NCBI GenBank assembly: GCA_009667805.1
Contig: CM019065.1
Span: 17,868,952-17,932,951 of the forward strand
Source: Leptobrachium leishanense
Taxonomy: Eukaryota > Chordata > Amphibia > Anura > Megophryidae
Direction of reading: 5' to 3'
Length of the DNA stretch: 64,000 bases
In this document: in pieces, positions 1-12,109 of the stretch
Layout of the letters: each line of letters starts with the position of its first letter
How positions within the stretch are numbered: the first letter of the stretch is position 1
Notes under the pieces: generated by a model
The model's database searches: none
What the model was told of the DNA's origin: nothing
Seen by the model: only the letters and a program-made list of their open reading frames with translations
Program-made: the position numbers and the translations under genes

Positions 1-185
1 GTGTCTTCAATTCCTTTAACCTAAAATTTACCCCAAATCCAAATAATACAATTATTTTAAATGTTGTAGATTTGAAAAATCCCTGAAAACTGTAAATTCA
101 AGTCAACAAAATGCAGTTTTTAAATGCATGAAAAATACTAATTTTGAAAAGACAAAAAAAAATTTATTCTGGTATTTTACTGCAG

Positions 186-309
186 GTTCCTGTCTCTGTC
201 TGCACCCCGAGCTGTCCAGTTGGTTTTAGGAAGGTGCTCAGGAGGGATATGCCGGTCTGCTGCTTTGAGTGTGTTCCTTGTCCTCTGGGAGAAATCTCCA
301 ACATGACAG
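186..309 (+). pseudogene. V2R-type vomeronasal receptor, cysteine-rich linker exon
   Basis: This 124-bp segment lies between an AG (184-185) and a GT (310-311). It encodes a cysteine-rich stretch with the patterns PVSVC, CxVGFRK, PVCCFEC and GEISNMT, which is the nine-cysteine linker between the ligand-binding Venus-flytrap module and the seven-helix bundle of class C GPCRs. An exon of this length is usual at this place in the family. The exon itself is open, but the next exon of the same gene is destroyed, so I call the gene a pseudogene. Earlier exons (signal peptide, ligand-binding domain) would lie left of the window; bases 1-185 hold only AT-rich intron. V2Rs sense peptides or amino acids in olfactory or vomeronasal neurons. 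The intron to the next exon is only 214 bp. Confidence 0.85.
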
Positions 310-523
310 GTGTGTTTATTCTAAAGGATATTCATGTGACTAAATGTAGATCATCAACTACAGAGAGGTGAAAATCTCCATTTTATGACATAAAGTAACT
401 GATGCCCAAAACATTAAATTGATCAAATGAGTCACATCCACTCAACTAGAACAAGCCAAGAGCAACACTAAGAGCAAGTGAAATACATGCACTTATATTC
501 CAACTCTGTATGGTTTCTTTCAG

Positions 524-951
524 ATTCCCTTGACTGCATCAAGTGTCCATGGGATAAATGGCCCAACATTCAGAAAGACAAATGTCACCCAAAGAACAGA
601 GAGTTCCTCTCCTTTGAAGAACCTTTGGGTTCCACCATAGTTACCATATTCTGTTTTCTCCTCCTCGCTGCCACTTTCTGTCTTTGGGCTTTTCATTTGT
701 TACAAGAACACTCCAATCGTCAGAGCAAATATCTTCTCTCTGAGTTGTCTTCTCCTCATCTCCATGTCTCTCTGCTTCCTCACCTCCTTAGCTTTTATCG
801 GATACCCACAGCCTGAGAAATGTCTCTTACGATAAGTCACATTCGGTACAATCTTTACACTTTGTGTCTCCTGTATTTTGGCTAAAACCTTCATGGTGGT
901 CTTTGCCTTCATGGCCACAAAGCCTGGGAGTAGATTAAGACAATGGGCCAG
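524..951 (+). pseudogene. V2R receptor, 5' part of the seven-transmembrane exon (disrupted)
   Basis: After the acceptor AG at 522-523 the frame reads DCIKCPWDKWPN, then [10 protein letters not shown] and the first helix, all typical of V2R receptors. Two lesions follow. One extra T in the T-run near 690-694 shifts the frame; after it the expected NTPIVRAN and the second and third helix sequences appear in the new frame. A TAA at 833-835 stands where the family has a glutamine after CLLR (a CAA-to-TAA change fits). The exon then stops at 951, where a mobile element is inserted, and resumes at 2826. With two point lesions and an insertion, this copy cannot make a receptor. Confidence 0.9.
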
Positions 952-2820
952 TGTAACGATCTGGACGTTCTGAGCCCCCGGTGCCCTCTTGTATGCTGCT
1001 GCTTGATTTCGTCTTGCATTGATTATGCAGGTTCCAGGACTTTTCTTTTACCTGTTGTCTGCAACATCGTCCTGGAACCTCACCTAGACTCTCTCTGAAC
1101 TAATGAACAGTGTTTAAAAGGAAGCAACACCGTCAAGTCGGGGCTTCCTCCTTCATTGAGGTCCTGGCCCTGGTATAGTGCAGACGCTTATTCCTGCTTC
1201 CTTGCTTGTACACTTCATGATTCATAGACATTCCTCGTTTACCCTCTGCTATAGTTCTGGACATTATTTCCTCACATTACGGTACCCTCCTTTGCTCCCT
1301 GTGCCCCTGCCTATCATTGATCCCCTCGCTTTGTACATGACGATCCTGTTTGCCTGTTTCTGTATAGACTCCTGCTTGTGTATTCTCCCAATTCTATTGA
1401 TTACTCCTATTGTACTGTTGCCTGGTATATTTATGTTATTTGTACGTTATGTTTATTTAGTCTCCTGTGTCTTAAGCTCTATCACCCCATCTTGTATTTC
1501 AGTCTCCTCCTGCTGATCCTTGTTTCTCATGCCTCTTTGCTGCTCCTAGATTCAGTTCCCACTCTGGGCTGGGGCCCTCCTGTTAACTCTTGCCTCTCCG
1601 TGTCCCTCCTCTGCTCTTGTCTCTTCTCATTGAGGTTCTTCCCTAGTTAGAGGCACACTGAAGGACCTACCCCAGCTTCGTATTCCCTTTCTTCCTTGCC
1701 CTCCTGTCCCTCACGTTTCTGCCTGGTTCCCTTGTCTGGAATATGTATATCTTGTGTGTACTGATGTGTTTTAGTTCTAGTCTCTTGTTTGGTATTGTGC
1801 TTTAGTTCTGGTTTCCTGTTGGTGTATCTTGTTTTGTTTAATAAACCCTGTTAGGCTCACACCCTGTTACATCCTCAGCCCCTGCTGTGCTTCCTGGGGG
1901 TCTGGACATAGTTCAGTGCCAAGGGCTGGTCGTTTGCCAGCACCATGTAATGGCTGAGCGGTGTCCGAGGGGGCGGGGCCTGGCGTGGTCGCGAGGAGCC
2001 GCCGGGTTTAAAGCAGGGTGCGAGGAGTTGCCTCATCGCCCTGACGTGGAGTTCTGTTCCCGCATCGCTTCCTATCTGTTGCCGACCTAGCTTGTCTACG
2101 ATTCCTGCTCCTGATTTTGACCCGGCTTGTCTCTGACCAATCTTCTGTTTCATGCTATAGCGGAGACTAGTGTTGTGCGCTGTAGGTTTAACCCCATGCA
2201 CGCTGTCTGGGGTTTTACACCTTTCATGAGAAGATTCCCCTCTTGCCCTGGTTTTCATATTGCAGCCTTTTCGGGGATTTGCACCAGGTCTAAGGGGTCT
2301 GAGTTACGATCTGATACGCTCGTACCATTTGCGAATACGATAGACTGTTGGTTATCAGCTTGCATTCAGCTTGCCCGTTTTGACAAAATTACCCAGGCTA
2401 GTACCATCCCTAAACCTGTGTGTGTATCTACAGACCCTGGTAATCACAAGTTACTAAGTACCCGATCAAGGTGGTCTGAAAACGTAACATCTGTCAGTGT
2501 GTTGACTGCCCTGCAGTCTGATCAATTCATTGCCTGCCCTACCGAATGTCTCAGTACTAATGTTTCTGTCTTGCAATCTGATGTCTTGTTGTGTGCTCTA
2601 ACGTGTCCGTTGGTCTCGAAACCTTTGGAGCTTAGTAGCAGTTCTGTTGTCTTGTCATTCCTGGCTTTGGAGTATAAGTCTGAAAGTATTGTTTATTTTG
2701 CTAACATCAAACCGATAAATCCATCCAAATGGATCTCAACCTCGCTACTCTTGTGTGAGTGCCACTGTGCCCGTTACACACCCACACTCCTGCACTCAAT
2801 GCTAGGCCCCAACCGTGACA
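952..2820 (+). mobile_element. LTR-type insertion inside the V2R exon
   Basis: The insertion starts TGTAACG and ends CGTGACA, the TG...CA rule of LTR elements, and is flanked by the 5-bp duplication GCCAG (947-951 and 2821-2825). Removing it joins the two receptor halves in frame. Inside, 952-1871 looks like one LTR: it ends GTTACA, the inverted match of its start, and carries an AATAAA at 1840-1845 about 26 bp before that end. The remaining 950 bp is not a second copy of this LTR. It holds a 276-codon open frame (2127-2957) that runs on into the receptor and that I cannot match to gag or pol. Candidates are a truncated LTR retrotransposon or a solo LTR joined to a fragment. No protease, RT or integrase is visible. 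Confidence 0.75.
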
Positions 2821-2825
2821 GCCAG

Positions 2826-3297
2826 CCCTCGAGTTTCCTACACAATTGTCGCCTTGTCCTCCTTCTTGCAATTAGTTTTGTGCATCTCTTGGATCTCACT
2901 TGCTCCTCCATTCCCAGAAGACAACATACAAACCAAACCAGGAATTATCATTGTTGAATGTAATGAAGGGTCACCCACAGTATTTTGGTGCATTTTGGGG
3001 TATCTTGGTCTCCTGCCCACCATCAATTTCATTGTTGCCTTCTTGGCCAGGAGACTTCCAGACAGCTTCAACGAGGCCAAGTTCATCACCTTCAGCATGC
3101 TGGCCTTCCTCAGTGTCTGGGTCTCCTACATACCGGCTTCTCTTAGCTCTACTGGAAAGTACACACTGGCCATGGAGGTCTTTGCCATCCTGTCTTTAAG
3201 CTGGGCTCTGGTTATTTGCATGTTTGCACCAAAATGTTTTATTCTATTGCTCAGACCTGACATGAACTCAAAGGAACATCTCATGGGGAAAATCTAA
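2826..3297 (+). pseudogene. V2R receptor, 3' part of the seven-transmembrane exon
   Basis: The frame is open from the insertion junction to TAA at 3295-3297. It encodes helices IV to VII with the family signatures APPFPEDN, IIVECNEGS, VAFLARRLPDSFNEAKFITFSML and the C-terminal FAPKCFILLLRPDMNSKEHL. The motif order and the short tail after NSKEHL agree with known V2R C-termini. A poly(A) signal AATAAA follows at 3314-3319, so the 3' end of the gene is here. This half has no further lesions, which suggests that inactivation (frameshift, stop and LTR insertion upstream) is fairly recent, or that only this part has been spared by chance. Confidence 0.9.
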
Positions 3298-4433
3298 AAT
3301 ATAAAAGGAAACAAATAAAAGAATATTCCCATTACTCATGTAACATCAAGTTAAACTCCTTCTTATATAAAATATATTCAGCCTGAGACTATCCCCGTGT
3401 GACACTGAACATAGCTACAACCATTAAAGGGCAACTGTGACGTTACACAACATATTAAACTCATATTAATTGTTGATAGGAATGTGAATGTTTATTACCT
3501 TTACAAATATGCTCATAAATGGAGTTTCCCAAACACCTTTTCATATTGAATTACACATAAAACAGGTTTTGATCAAATAAACCAACGTTACAACTAATAA
3601 TAAAACCCCTAATTTAGCTTATTTAACTATATACAATATAAGAGCTGTGTGGCCATTAGACGTGTGCAGCGCTGAAGCATTTGACTCGTTGACCCGGTTC
3701 GGATAGTTTCGGAATATGAAAATATTGGATTTTGTTTGTAGCCATTTTGTTTTAAATGTAAAGTCTTTCTTTTTCAATTTTCCCTAGTTTTAGAAATGGA
3801 CAGAGATTTTTTTTTAAATAGTTCATGGCTAGGTGAACCTTAAGAGTTATTTTTTTTTAAATGCCAGACGAAATGTCTTTATGTGATATAATGCTGAGCT
3901 AAGTGCCAGACATGTCATATTTAAATTTATTGGTTTGTTTTAACAAGTCCTTAAAAATAAAAAGATATTTCCTTTTTGGGTATAGGAACAAATTTAAAAT
4001 CTCTAGGTAAATATTCACAAAATATATTTTTATAATCAATATATTCACAGTAAAAATAGATGCTCCAATATATATTTGTAGAGTGTAGAACTGGTAAACA
4101 GTATAGTTATTGAAGAATAGATTCTGTTGATTTTAACTAGAAAGGAATTTACTTAGTAAAAAAACTTTGAGAGGAGTGGAGATATTAATTAAATTTTGAC
4201 AGAGACCCAAAGTCTAGGATTGAAGATAGGGTCTTTGTTAAGTCAGATTGATCTTTTGACCTGAGATAAGATATATAAAAATGTAATTGTGGAATTAATT
4301 TGAAGAGCAACACTGCCCTCTTGAGGCATAGTAAATATTATATTAATATAAAGAATGTAATATTTAAATGAAAAGGGTAGATTGTCAGTGACGTCAAATT
4401 GACTATAATTGGAGCTGTACTGTTGGTTGCGAG

Positions 4434-4535
4434 GCATTCAGATCATTCCAACACCCAAACACCCAAGGCGGTCAGATCATTCCAGGACATAATGCATTCA
4501 GACCATCCCAAGACACGATAATGCATTCAAGATAA
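4434..4535. repeat. short imperfect tandem repeat
   Basis: Three imperfect copies of a unit of about 35 bp containing CAGAYCATTCCA and ATAATGCATTCA follow each other. No coding sense. Confidence 0.5.
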
Positions 4536-6289
4536 AACATATCACTTAATTAGGACCACATCTCTAACTCATATGCATGGACATGTAATGTATGAGGAAG
4601 CAAAATTAAGTAATTAATGTAATTATATATATATCTGGAGTATTTCTTGCAACAGATAGACTGAGATATCTCAGATTACTGTTAGATCCAGAGTCTTCAA
4701 AATATTTCTAAATCTGCAGATAGAGATATGAAGAAGAATCGGATATAAGGATTTATCCTAAAGTAATTGTTGCAAAAAGGAAATACAAAATATATATATA
4801 TATATATTGAATTTGGAAATTACTGTGATTGAAATTAATAAGCAAGGAATTATATAACTGCAATATAAAAAGCAGAAGATTAGAAGCTTAATTCTCAATA
4901 TTAGGGGAGGATTCACTAAATAAGTTTTTATTACTTATCATTCTAGAAATAGAATAAGTGATAGCTCATCTTTTGTTGATCCACGTACATAGAGAGATAC
5001 ATATATCTCTACAAGATCTAGCTTGTTAAACATTGGTTTGCTGGGAAATACATGTTAATTGTTTTCGTTAAGCAGAAATGCTTATTAACCATTTGTGTAT
5101 AGTTACTAACTGATAAGGTAAATGATATTAATCATATATGCAGTTACTAACAGGAGATACATATATTGAGAAGCTAGTGTCTATGTGCTGATGGATGGAT
5201 ATGTTGTTTATTAATCTTTGTTTATGATATGAGATTTGAAACTTTTTTGTATACGTAATAAATATATATATTTTTATCCGATTATGGATTATTGTATTCT
5301 TCAAAGCAAAACACAGACAATTAAAAGAATTTAGGAGAATTTCTAGGAAATATAAACGATTGATATTTGTGTCTCGTATAAGTTTCTCATTGAATATAAA
5401 TCTCGACATGTTGTAGGCACGTGCAGAGATAAATCCGACAAGGGCAGCCCACAATCTGAACACTTTAAAAAGATAGGGTCCTATTACGCTCTTCGCGTCA
5501 AAACGCGGGCTCAAGAGAGGAGAAACTGCGCCCGCTGTTTTCCCCCTTGCGCCTGTGTTTTAATGCTTGATTACAATGCAGGCGCAAAAAATGCTGCCTG
5601 CATTGTTTCCGAGCGTAAAAATCAGGGATGCTCACGGCAGTGCTGAGCGCAGCCACGAGCATCCACTCGCTGGAGTCCATAGGACTCTAATGAGTTCCTC
5701 CCTGCCGGTCACATGACCAGCTGGATCTCGCCTTGCGAGATCCGGCCGGTCAGCGTAGGGATACGCAGGTTGAGACTGGAGGGGACTTTTTCCCCCAGTC
5801 TTTCCCTGCTCCCGCCAGACAGAGAAGGGGAATCCGTTAACACAAAGTCCTGGCTCTGGGTAACCTTTCGCTGACCAGAACCAGGCGTTAATCAGCGCTA
5901 GGACTTCGGAATCCAGTGCTGATTAACACTTCAGTGGCGGCTCTTTAATTAGGCAAATTAGGGGGCCGCCTAATGCCTCGCACCTACAGGGCCTCGCGGC
6001 TGCCAAATTTTTATCATCCGCGCAGACAGCACGATAAATTGTTGTGAGCTGCAGCACCTGCGTTACGTATTCCGGCCGGCGGGCTGGTGGCCACTATGTT
6101 TTTTAGGCCCGGCCGCCAGAGAATCCAAGATGGTGCCCTTTGGTCCCCTCTGACGTCAGAGAGGGCACACCGGGCATGTGCCCACATAGTTGTCTTGGCG
6201 CCTGCGGTTCTCATTTGATCGCACCCTGCCTGCCACGCAGCACAACGTGGACCAACGATTCTTCCTCTGGAGAGAAGAGCAGCCTCCTG

Positions 6290-7125
6290 TCCTGAACTCA
6301 CACACTGATACCGGCAGCGGCGCAAACAGCGAGTCGGACGGAAAGAGGGGGCAAACACACGGATGACCGGGATAACGGGGCTGGCCCGGGGATCAAGCAG
6401 AGTGAAGCTACACTATTGTGAGAGACACCACGAGCGCTGCATTCCCTTCCATCCATGTGTGAAAATTCATGTATGCACTTAGAGGCCCCAGAGACACCAG
6501 CACTCATAGGCCCCAGAGACACTATCACAGAGGCCCCAGAAACACGATTGCACCCAGAGGAGAGCCCCCAGTGACCGCCGAGTCCCCAGAGAGAGCCCAG
6601 GAGGCCCCCAGAGAAACCAGAGAGGCCCCACCAGAAACCCAAGTGGCCCAGAGACACCCCAGAGGTGCCCCAAGGATAGCCTAGCTAGAGGCCAAGAGAC
6701 ACCCCAGGCTCTCCAAAGTCTGCTGAAGAGCGCCGATCTAAACGCAGAACTACAGAAAAAACCCCTCTGCAATTCCTTAAAAGGCACCACATTGACTATT
6801 CCTCACTCTGCTGAGCAGCCTGAGCTCACACATTGACACCGCGACGGCACCGCAAACAGTCAGTGAAGTACTGTGATTTGGACCTGCTCGCTCCACCACG
6901 ACAGAGAGTCGAACAGAAAGAGGTTCGGCCAACACGGATGGCCACAATAAAGCGAAGCGACACTACTGTAATGAAATTGATGCAACGAGCACTGCTTTTC
7001 ATCCATGTTATGAAAATTCATGCAGGCACCTAGAGACACCAAAAGGCCCCAAGGTCTGCTTAAGAGTGCTAAAGTAGAGAAAAAAAACACCTCTGCTATT
7101 CTTTAAAAGGCTTAAAACAACGAAA
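6290..7125. repeat. diverged tandem duplication of a ~500-bp unit
   Basis: Two related units lie head to tail. Unit 1 (about 6290-6795) and unit 2 (about 6820-7125) share, in order, an opening CTCACAC.TTGA.ACC.G, a CGGACGG/CGAACAG...AAAGAGG block, a CATCCATGT..GAAAATTCATG block and a CCTCTGC.ATTCNTTAAAAGG end. Unit 1 also carries a cluster of short GGCCCCAGAGACACC repeats (6483-6670) that unit 2 has mostly lost. Open frames on both strands here (glycine- or proline-rich) arise from these repeats. Confidence 0.55.
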
Positions 7126-9846
7126 ATGCATGAAAATGTGTGGAAATAATAAAAATTCTGTCTGTTACAGAATGAATAAAAAAGACTTTAAAAACAATTG
7201 AGAACCCAAAATTTTGCCTAAAAATAACAAAAAAATACTCCGAAAACTCCAAAAAAATCCAAGAATAAAAAGGCTTTTTGCTGAAAATGAAAAGAATAAA
7301 CGGTTGAATAAAATTTAAAACAATGGTTTTTAACATTGAATAATATGGGATGCGCCTGTTTAAACCTGTTGAACTGAACCGCCGATAAGTTCTGTGAAAA
7401 ATTCTATTTTTCATTATAATTACCATAAACCTTTTCCAAGTTTCTTCTTATATATCAAAACCGAAGTAAGAGCTGCGCTACGCCATGGCGGAGACCCCCA
7501 AAAAGAATCAATCACAAGACTGTGTTGGTCTTTCTCAGAAGTCTAGCTTTCCTCGTTAAGCCAGATCTATTTATTAAAATTCACAGAATTTATAGCCAAT
7601 CAGTGTACAGATACATTACAACACCAAAGTTTAACTTACTACCATATATGGTTCACAAGAAATCCTTTTCCCCTCTTCCCGCTTCTGCACACATTTTCCT
7701 GCACTGAACAGAACAGGAAATCGGCCACAGCTCATATCCTATAGAAGGAACAACGGTCTATGCAGTATTGACACTAACAAAAATGGAGGGGGGGGAATTT
7801 CACAGCCAATTTTATAAGAACAGGCTTTTCAAGACAAAATATTTATTATATTTTACAGGAAATTAAAATCTAACAATTATTTCCTTTGATCACATATCAC
7901 CTGTGATCATCTAAAAAGATAAACCAAACTTAGGCAATTAAACTAATTATACCTGGGCTACAGTGTCCTTGCCTAAGACCTTTAGATCATTCTAGATGCT
8001 CAGAGGGGAAGAAAAAAATCTGGTATTTACTCCTAAAATACCTCAATACCTTTATAATGTACAAAAGAGATTCACTCTTCCAGCGAACCACTTGGAGCGT
8101 AGGCAAAGATACCTAATCTAGACATTAAATAACTATTTATTCCCATTTCCCAAAATATAATTCACCGAACAAGAAAAGTATAATAACTTGAATGTAAAAG
8201 TTCATTTATCTAATAAATCAACATGAGTCAGATCTATATCTGTGTGTTTTCCTATGTTCAGCTTCACTCCACAAAATGCATACACACCTGCATTCATACA
8301 CACACTCAAGAAATACATTCTCATTTTCACAAATCCAATCCTTTCTCACACTTATCTAGGGGATTAAATAAAAAAAATAATATTCCATAATCTAATACCG
8401 TAGTCCACAGTGCGAGATCAAGGTGTGGTCTTTTTTTTTTAACATCCCAGCTTGAGACGCATACTCATTGAATGTCATCAGAGCTCCCACCATAGGGACT
8501 CCTGAACAAGCAGTCTCTTTGCGCTGGTTGCTTATTACCTTTGACCTTGACACAAAATGTCCATGATTCGTTCCATATGCAGTCATTGTGACTGTCAGGT
8601 TTCTTGATGATGTGATATGGTTTTAGCAACAATGAAGAAAATAAGAAAAGAAAAAAAGAAAATATGGTATACCCCGCTAATCATATACATCCATTCATTC
8701 ATTGTCACTCTCAAGTGCACGAAAACAATAAAAATGTTAATTTACACAACAGACACAGATAATAAATTTTAAAATTTCCCCGCAAACCCTATCGGCCTCA
8801 CGCAACGAGAAAAAAATTATACTACTTCTGACTCATTGTTAGAGAAAAATATATATACGCAACTTTGGTTCAAAAGGGAAATAGCCGAAGTGCATATTCC
8901 ACTTATTTTAAATATCAAAAAAAATATTTCATTAATATCCTATTCAGTCTTGTTCGGTGTTTTGAAACAAACCTGGTGTTTATAAAACACACCAATCCTC
9001 AAATGAAATAAAAAAAATAAAAAAAGCATTAATTTTACATGAAACGTATTTATGCAAATGCATTAAATTATATGTTCCTAAATACATTAAATAACTCTAA
9101 TTTTAATTGGATGTGATCTTCAATAATCCTAAATGTGTCAGGGAATTTTGAACAATATTGATTGTAACCAAACAACAAAAATAATAAAATATAAAATAAT
9201 AAAAGACACAAAATAATTATCACTTAGACGACAACTCAAAGATAATCCATCAGAATATAAAAATACATTATCTTCTTTCTTTGTCTTCTGTCTTATTGGT
9301 TGAAAATAACAGTTTTGTAAAACTGACATGTCTTAAGTTTTATTTCCAAATCAATGATCTTCTTTAATCGCATGATTTATTGATGAGTTGTCGATAAACT
9401 TGAATGTTTTATTGCCTGGTGTCTGATAATTCCTTATTATCCGGTTGATGTAACATTGCAATGTGAAATGATAATGTGTTTGAGTAAATTTCCTTCAATT
9501 CCAACAGCTTTATCAATATTGGTATCACATAATCTTCCATCTAGCTTGATCAAAGTTGGCATGCATGGGTAATTTTCACCTAAAGTAAAAACTTGGGGAA
9601 AAAAATGTATTATTAACCTGTCAAAAACTTTAAAATTCATATGGTTAAAATACTTTTAAAATGGAGAAAAAAAATGCAACACATTTTTGGACACAAAGAA
9701 AAAGGAGTGGTCATGAGAGAGAGAGAAAATGGAGGGGCTGGGAGAAAAATGTGAAAACTGTTTTTTTTTTACTTTTGCAACGGTCACCAATTTTCTCAAA
9801 ATGCTCTTCAATTCAAAAAATGGGAGAAAAAAGGATGGATAAAAGA

Positions 9847-9905
9847 AGTCCTCCAAAACGCGTTTCGCTAGGTTGCCGCTAGCTTCATCAGTTGGATGGA
9901 CTCTT
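9847..9905 (-). ncRNA. hammerhead ribozyme motif of Penelope-like type (minus strand)
   Basis: Read on the minus strand, the core CTGATGA (9891-9885) is followed by one extra A, a perfect 5-bp stem GCTAG/CTAGC with a CGGCAAC loop, then GAAA (9866-9863) and a very short stem III with GCG. The outer strands can form a stem I (ATCCAA pairing with TTGGA, then GTCC with GGAC). Hammerheads with a tiny stem III are known from the terminal repeats of Penelope-like elements, where they are thought to self-cleave the element RNA. No PLE coding sequence is visible next to it, so this is probably an isolated terminal repeat. The extra A in the core may lower activity. Confidence 0.6.
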
Positions 9906-11036
9906 TTTTTGCAGTTCTGAAATTTATACGGACGAAAATGGCGCGAATCTTTCACTATTCCCCGTTTGCATATATGCAGGGATGTACAATATTATTTTAT
10001 CCATCCTTTTTTCTCCCATATTGGAACACTTACTGCCTGACCCAATTTGTCTTTTTTTATATATTTCTTGTTATCACTGATATTAAATCCCTTTTTAGCC
10101 GTATCCCTGCATCCAGCGTTTTTATTCCTAGGAACCCAGCCCCCACTAACATCCTAGTACCCAGAAAAGGGCAACATTGGATCTGTGGAAGCCTAACTTC
10201 ATAAAGGAACATCGCAGGAGCAGAGGAAGGCGAACCTGAAAGGGACATATCGGTGAAACATTCTAAAGATCGTTTGGGAGACAGAGCAAAACGTAAGTGC
10301 CTTTTGAGAAATCCATCCATTTTTTTTCTGAAATTCAATCTCCTTTTCCTAAATCCCACTCTCTGTCTAGGAGGCACAAGACCAAGAGAGAGGAACTGGG
10401 ACACAAGGAAGAATAACGGATGCACCTCACCAGGAGAAGAAAACTAAAGACTGTTTTTTAAAAAAAGACATTGTTATACACCAATAAGCCACTAGATGGC
10501 AATCTCGGACAAGGACTAATACTTACAGTGCTATATCCAGTTACTGCATTTTTTACCCCATCTTTTACTGTATTTGAATTTATAAGGTGTATACTGCAGG
10601 TGCCCTATACTTTGTCACCATATATACTGTTGCACATACACTTATACGGTCTACACCATAAAGGCTCCATTCACTGTCCTTGAGATACCTATTGAAAATA
10701 GGAGCTCAAATCACCAGGGGATTTTGCAGACAGATCCACCTATTCTCTTGCGAGGAGCGCCATATAGTGGGAACCCCCCTTCCGCTTCACTATTACGGTA
10801 GCAGTTACAGGGCTCTGCTACAACCCCCTATTGGCAGCATACACGCTACTCATTTGCATACGAACGCGGGAAGCGCCATAAGGGTATCCCCACCCACAAC
10901 ATTTTTATTTTTACCTAAGAAATAAATAACGTTACGTATATATATTTAAAACTAAACTAAAGTTTGAAGCGTGGAGCACTATGTCAGTTCCATGATGACT
11001 CTATCCTTCTTTGAAATGAACAAACCAGAGAAATCT
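9906..11036. other. no recognisable gene; possible PLE terminal-repeat remnant
   Basis: The stretch upstream of the minus-strand hammerhead could be part of the same element, but no RT or GIY-YIG motif can be found on either strand. Open frames of 60-120 codons here have no recognisable motifs. Confidence 0.35.
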
Positions 11037-11084
11037 CAATGTATCCTTCCTGGGAAAACAGAGAAATATCAAATTATTTCTCAC

Positions 11085-11165
11085 CAATATCAATAATACC
11101 CCCATCCCCAATATCAAATAAATGTATCCCCCCAATATCAATTCATCCCCCCATATCAATTTATC
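11085..11165. repeat. short tandem repeat (CCCCCATATCAAT-type)
   Basis: About four imperfect copies of a unit of roughly 25 bp built on CCCC-AATATCAAT. Just left of it (11036-11056), CTCAATGTATCCTTCCTGG matches the tail-like motif seen again at 19010-19028. Confidence 0.5.
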
Positions 11166-11344
11166 CAAAAGGCACCGGCTCTGCCCCCTGGTTGTTGTCA
11201 CTTAATCTTATCCTCACCAGGCCTCACTCGGCTGCGGGCCTCATAGCGCCCGCGTTGGTCGCTAATCTTGTTCTGCCAGTGCTGTGTGTACTCTCCAGCG
11301 ATGGCATGGGATGGCCAGTTTAGCTCTTTTAACATGTTACAATG

Positions 11345-12060
11345 GTGGGTCATGTATTTACATTATTGTAATGCTGCAAGCGGCAGAATGAGTTATACAA
11401 TGAATGTACATGTAGTAAGTTAAGTTTCTGAAGGTGTGTTTGCGACTTTGCGTGGCTGCTGCAAATACAGTGCATACATACTACATCTCCGTAATCAATA
11501 GGGCAGGGCATAAGCAGCATTTGTTGTACAATCATTCGTTACCGCGGGGCTCAGGCAGGATTTGTTTCTATACAGGGCACCTACTACTAGTAGTAAAGTT
11601 TTATTAGATGAGAGTTTTTCAATGTGGGGGCCAAAGGATAGATTAGGGTCCAACCACAGATATTTGAGAGAAGTGACTGTGGTCGGCGAGCGTGCCATTT
11701 TTGTCCCAACACATAGATGGGGATTTTGCAATTTGTGTAGTTTAGGTTTTGTTCCAAAGAGCATCGTTACAGTTTTGTCATTATTTAAAAAAAGTTTGTT
11801 GTGTTTGATCCACTTTTCTACCTCTGTGAATTGTTCTTGCAGCGCGGCCTCCAGCTGTGGGAGATTTGGTTTGCAGGTATATAGATTTTACAGTGTCGTC
11901 TGCGTAGTTACATATTATGTACAGTTGAGGCTTTGCAGACATTGGGCAGATCATATCATTTAACATTTATGAATATTGTGAATATAGCAGGGGGCCTAGT
12001 AGTAGTATTGAGCCTTGGGGTACACCGCAAGTGACAGGGAGGGGGAGGGAGGGGCTGCCA
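11345..12060 (-). pseudogene. LINE reverse transcriptase fragment (CR1/L2/Rex1-like)
   Basis: Read from right to left, the minus strand encodes CGVPQGSI, then NDMICPMSAKPQLY, then NYADDT (the YxDD catalytic motif of RT), then MLFGT, a KYLWLDPNLSFGPHIEKL block, LYRNKSCL and DYGDVV. This order is the palm-to-thumb part of a Jockey-superfamily non-LTR RT. Frame changes and stops separate the blocks, so it is dead. The upstream part of the LINE is missing because DIRS-A begins at 12110. The exact clade is uncertain. Confidence 0.7.
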
Positions 12061-12109
12061 GAAATTGACACATATTCATTGTGATCGGTCGGTGTAATGT
12101 TTACTTATG

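Larger units (their letters stand above)
3298..9846. other. AT-rich stretch without recognisable genes
   Basis: I see no supportable coding exon here. Open frames are short, low in complexity and without family motifs. The stretch holds AT microsatellites (4625-4640, 4793-4808), a small tandem repeat (4434-4535), a GC-richer segment with a diverged tandem duplication (6290-7125), and long runs of A/T-rich DNA. Much of it is probably old transposon sequence too diverged to name by eye. Confidence 0.5.

Noticed and set aside
6298..6790. Minus-strand frames rich in Gly, Leu, Trp
   Set aside because: They arise from the GGCCCCAGAGACACC repeats; no known domain.
9656..10447. Several 60-120-codon frames near the minus-strand hammerhead
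   Set aside because: They overlap each other on both strands, are low in complexity and have no motif; not supported as genes.
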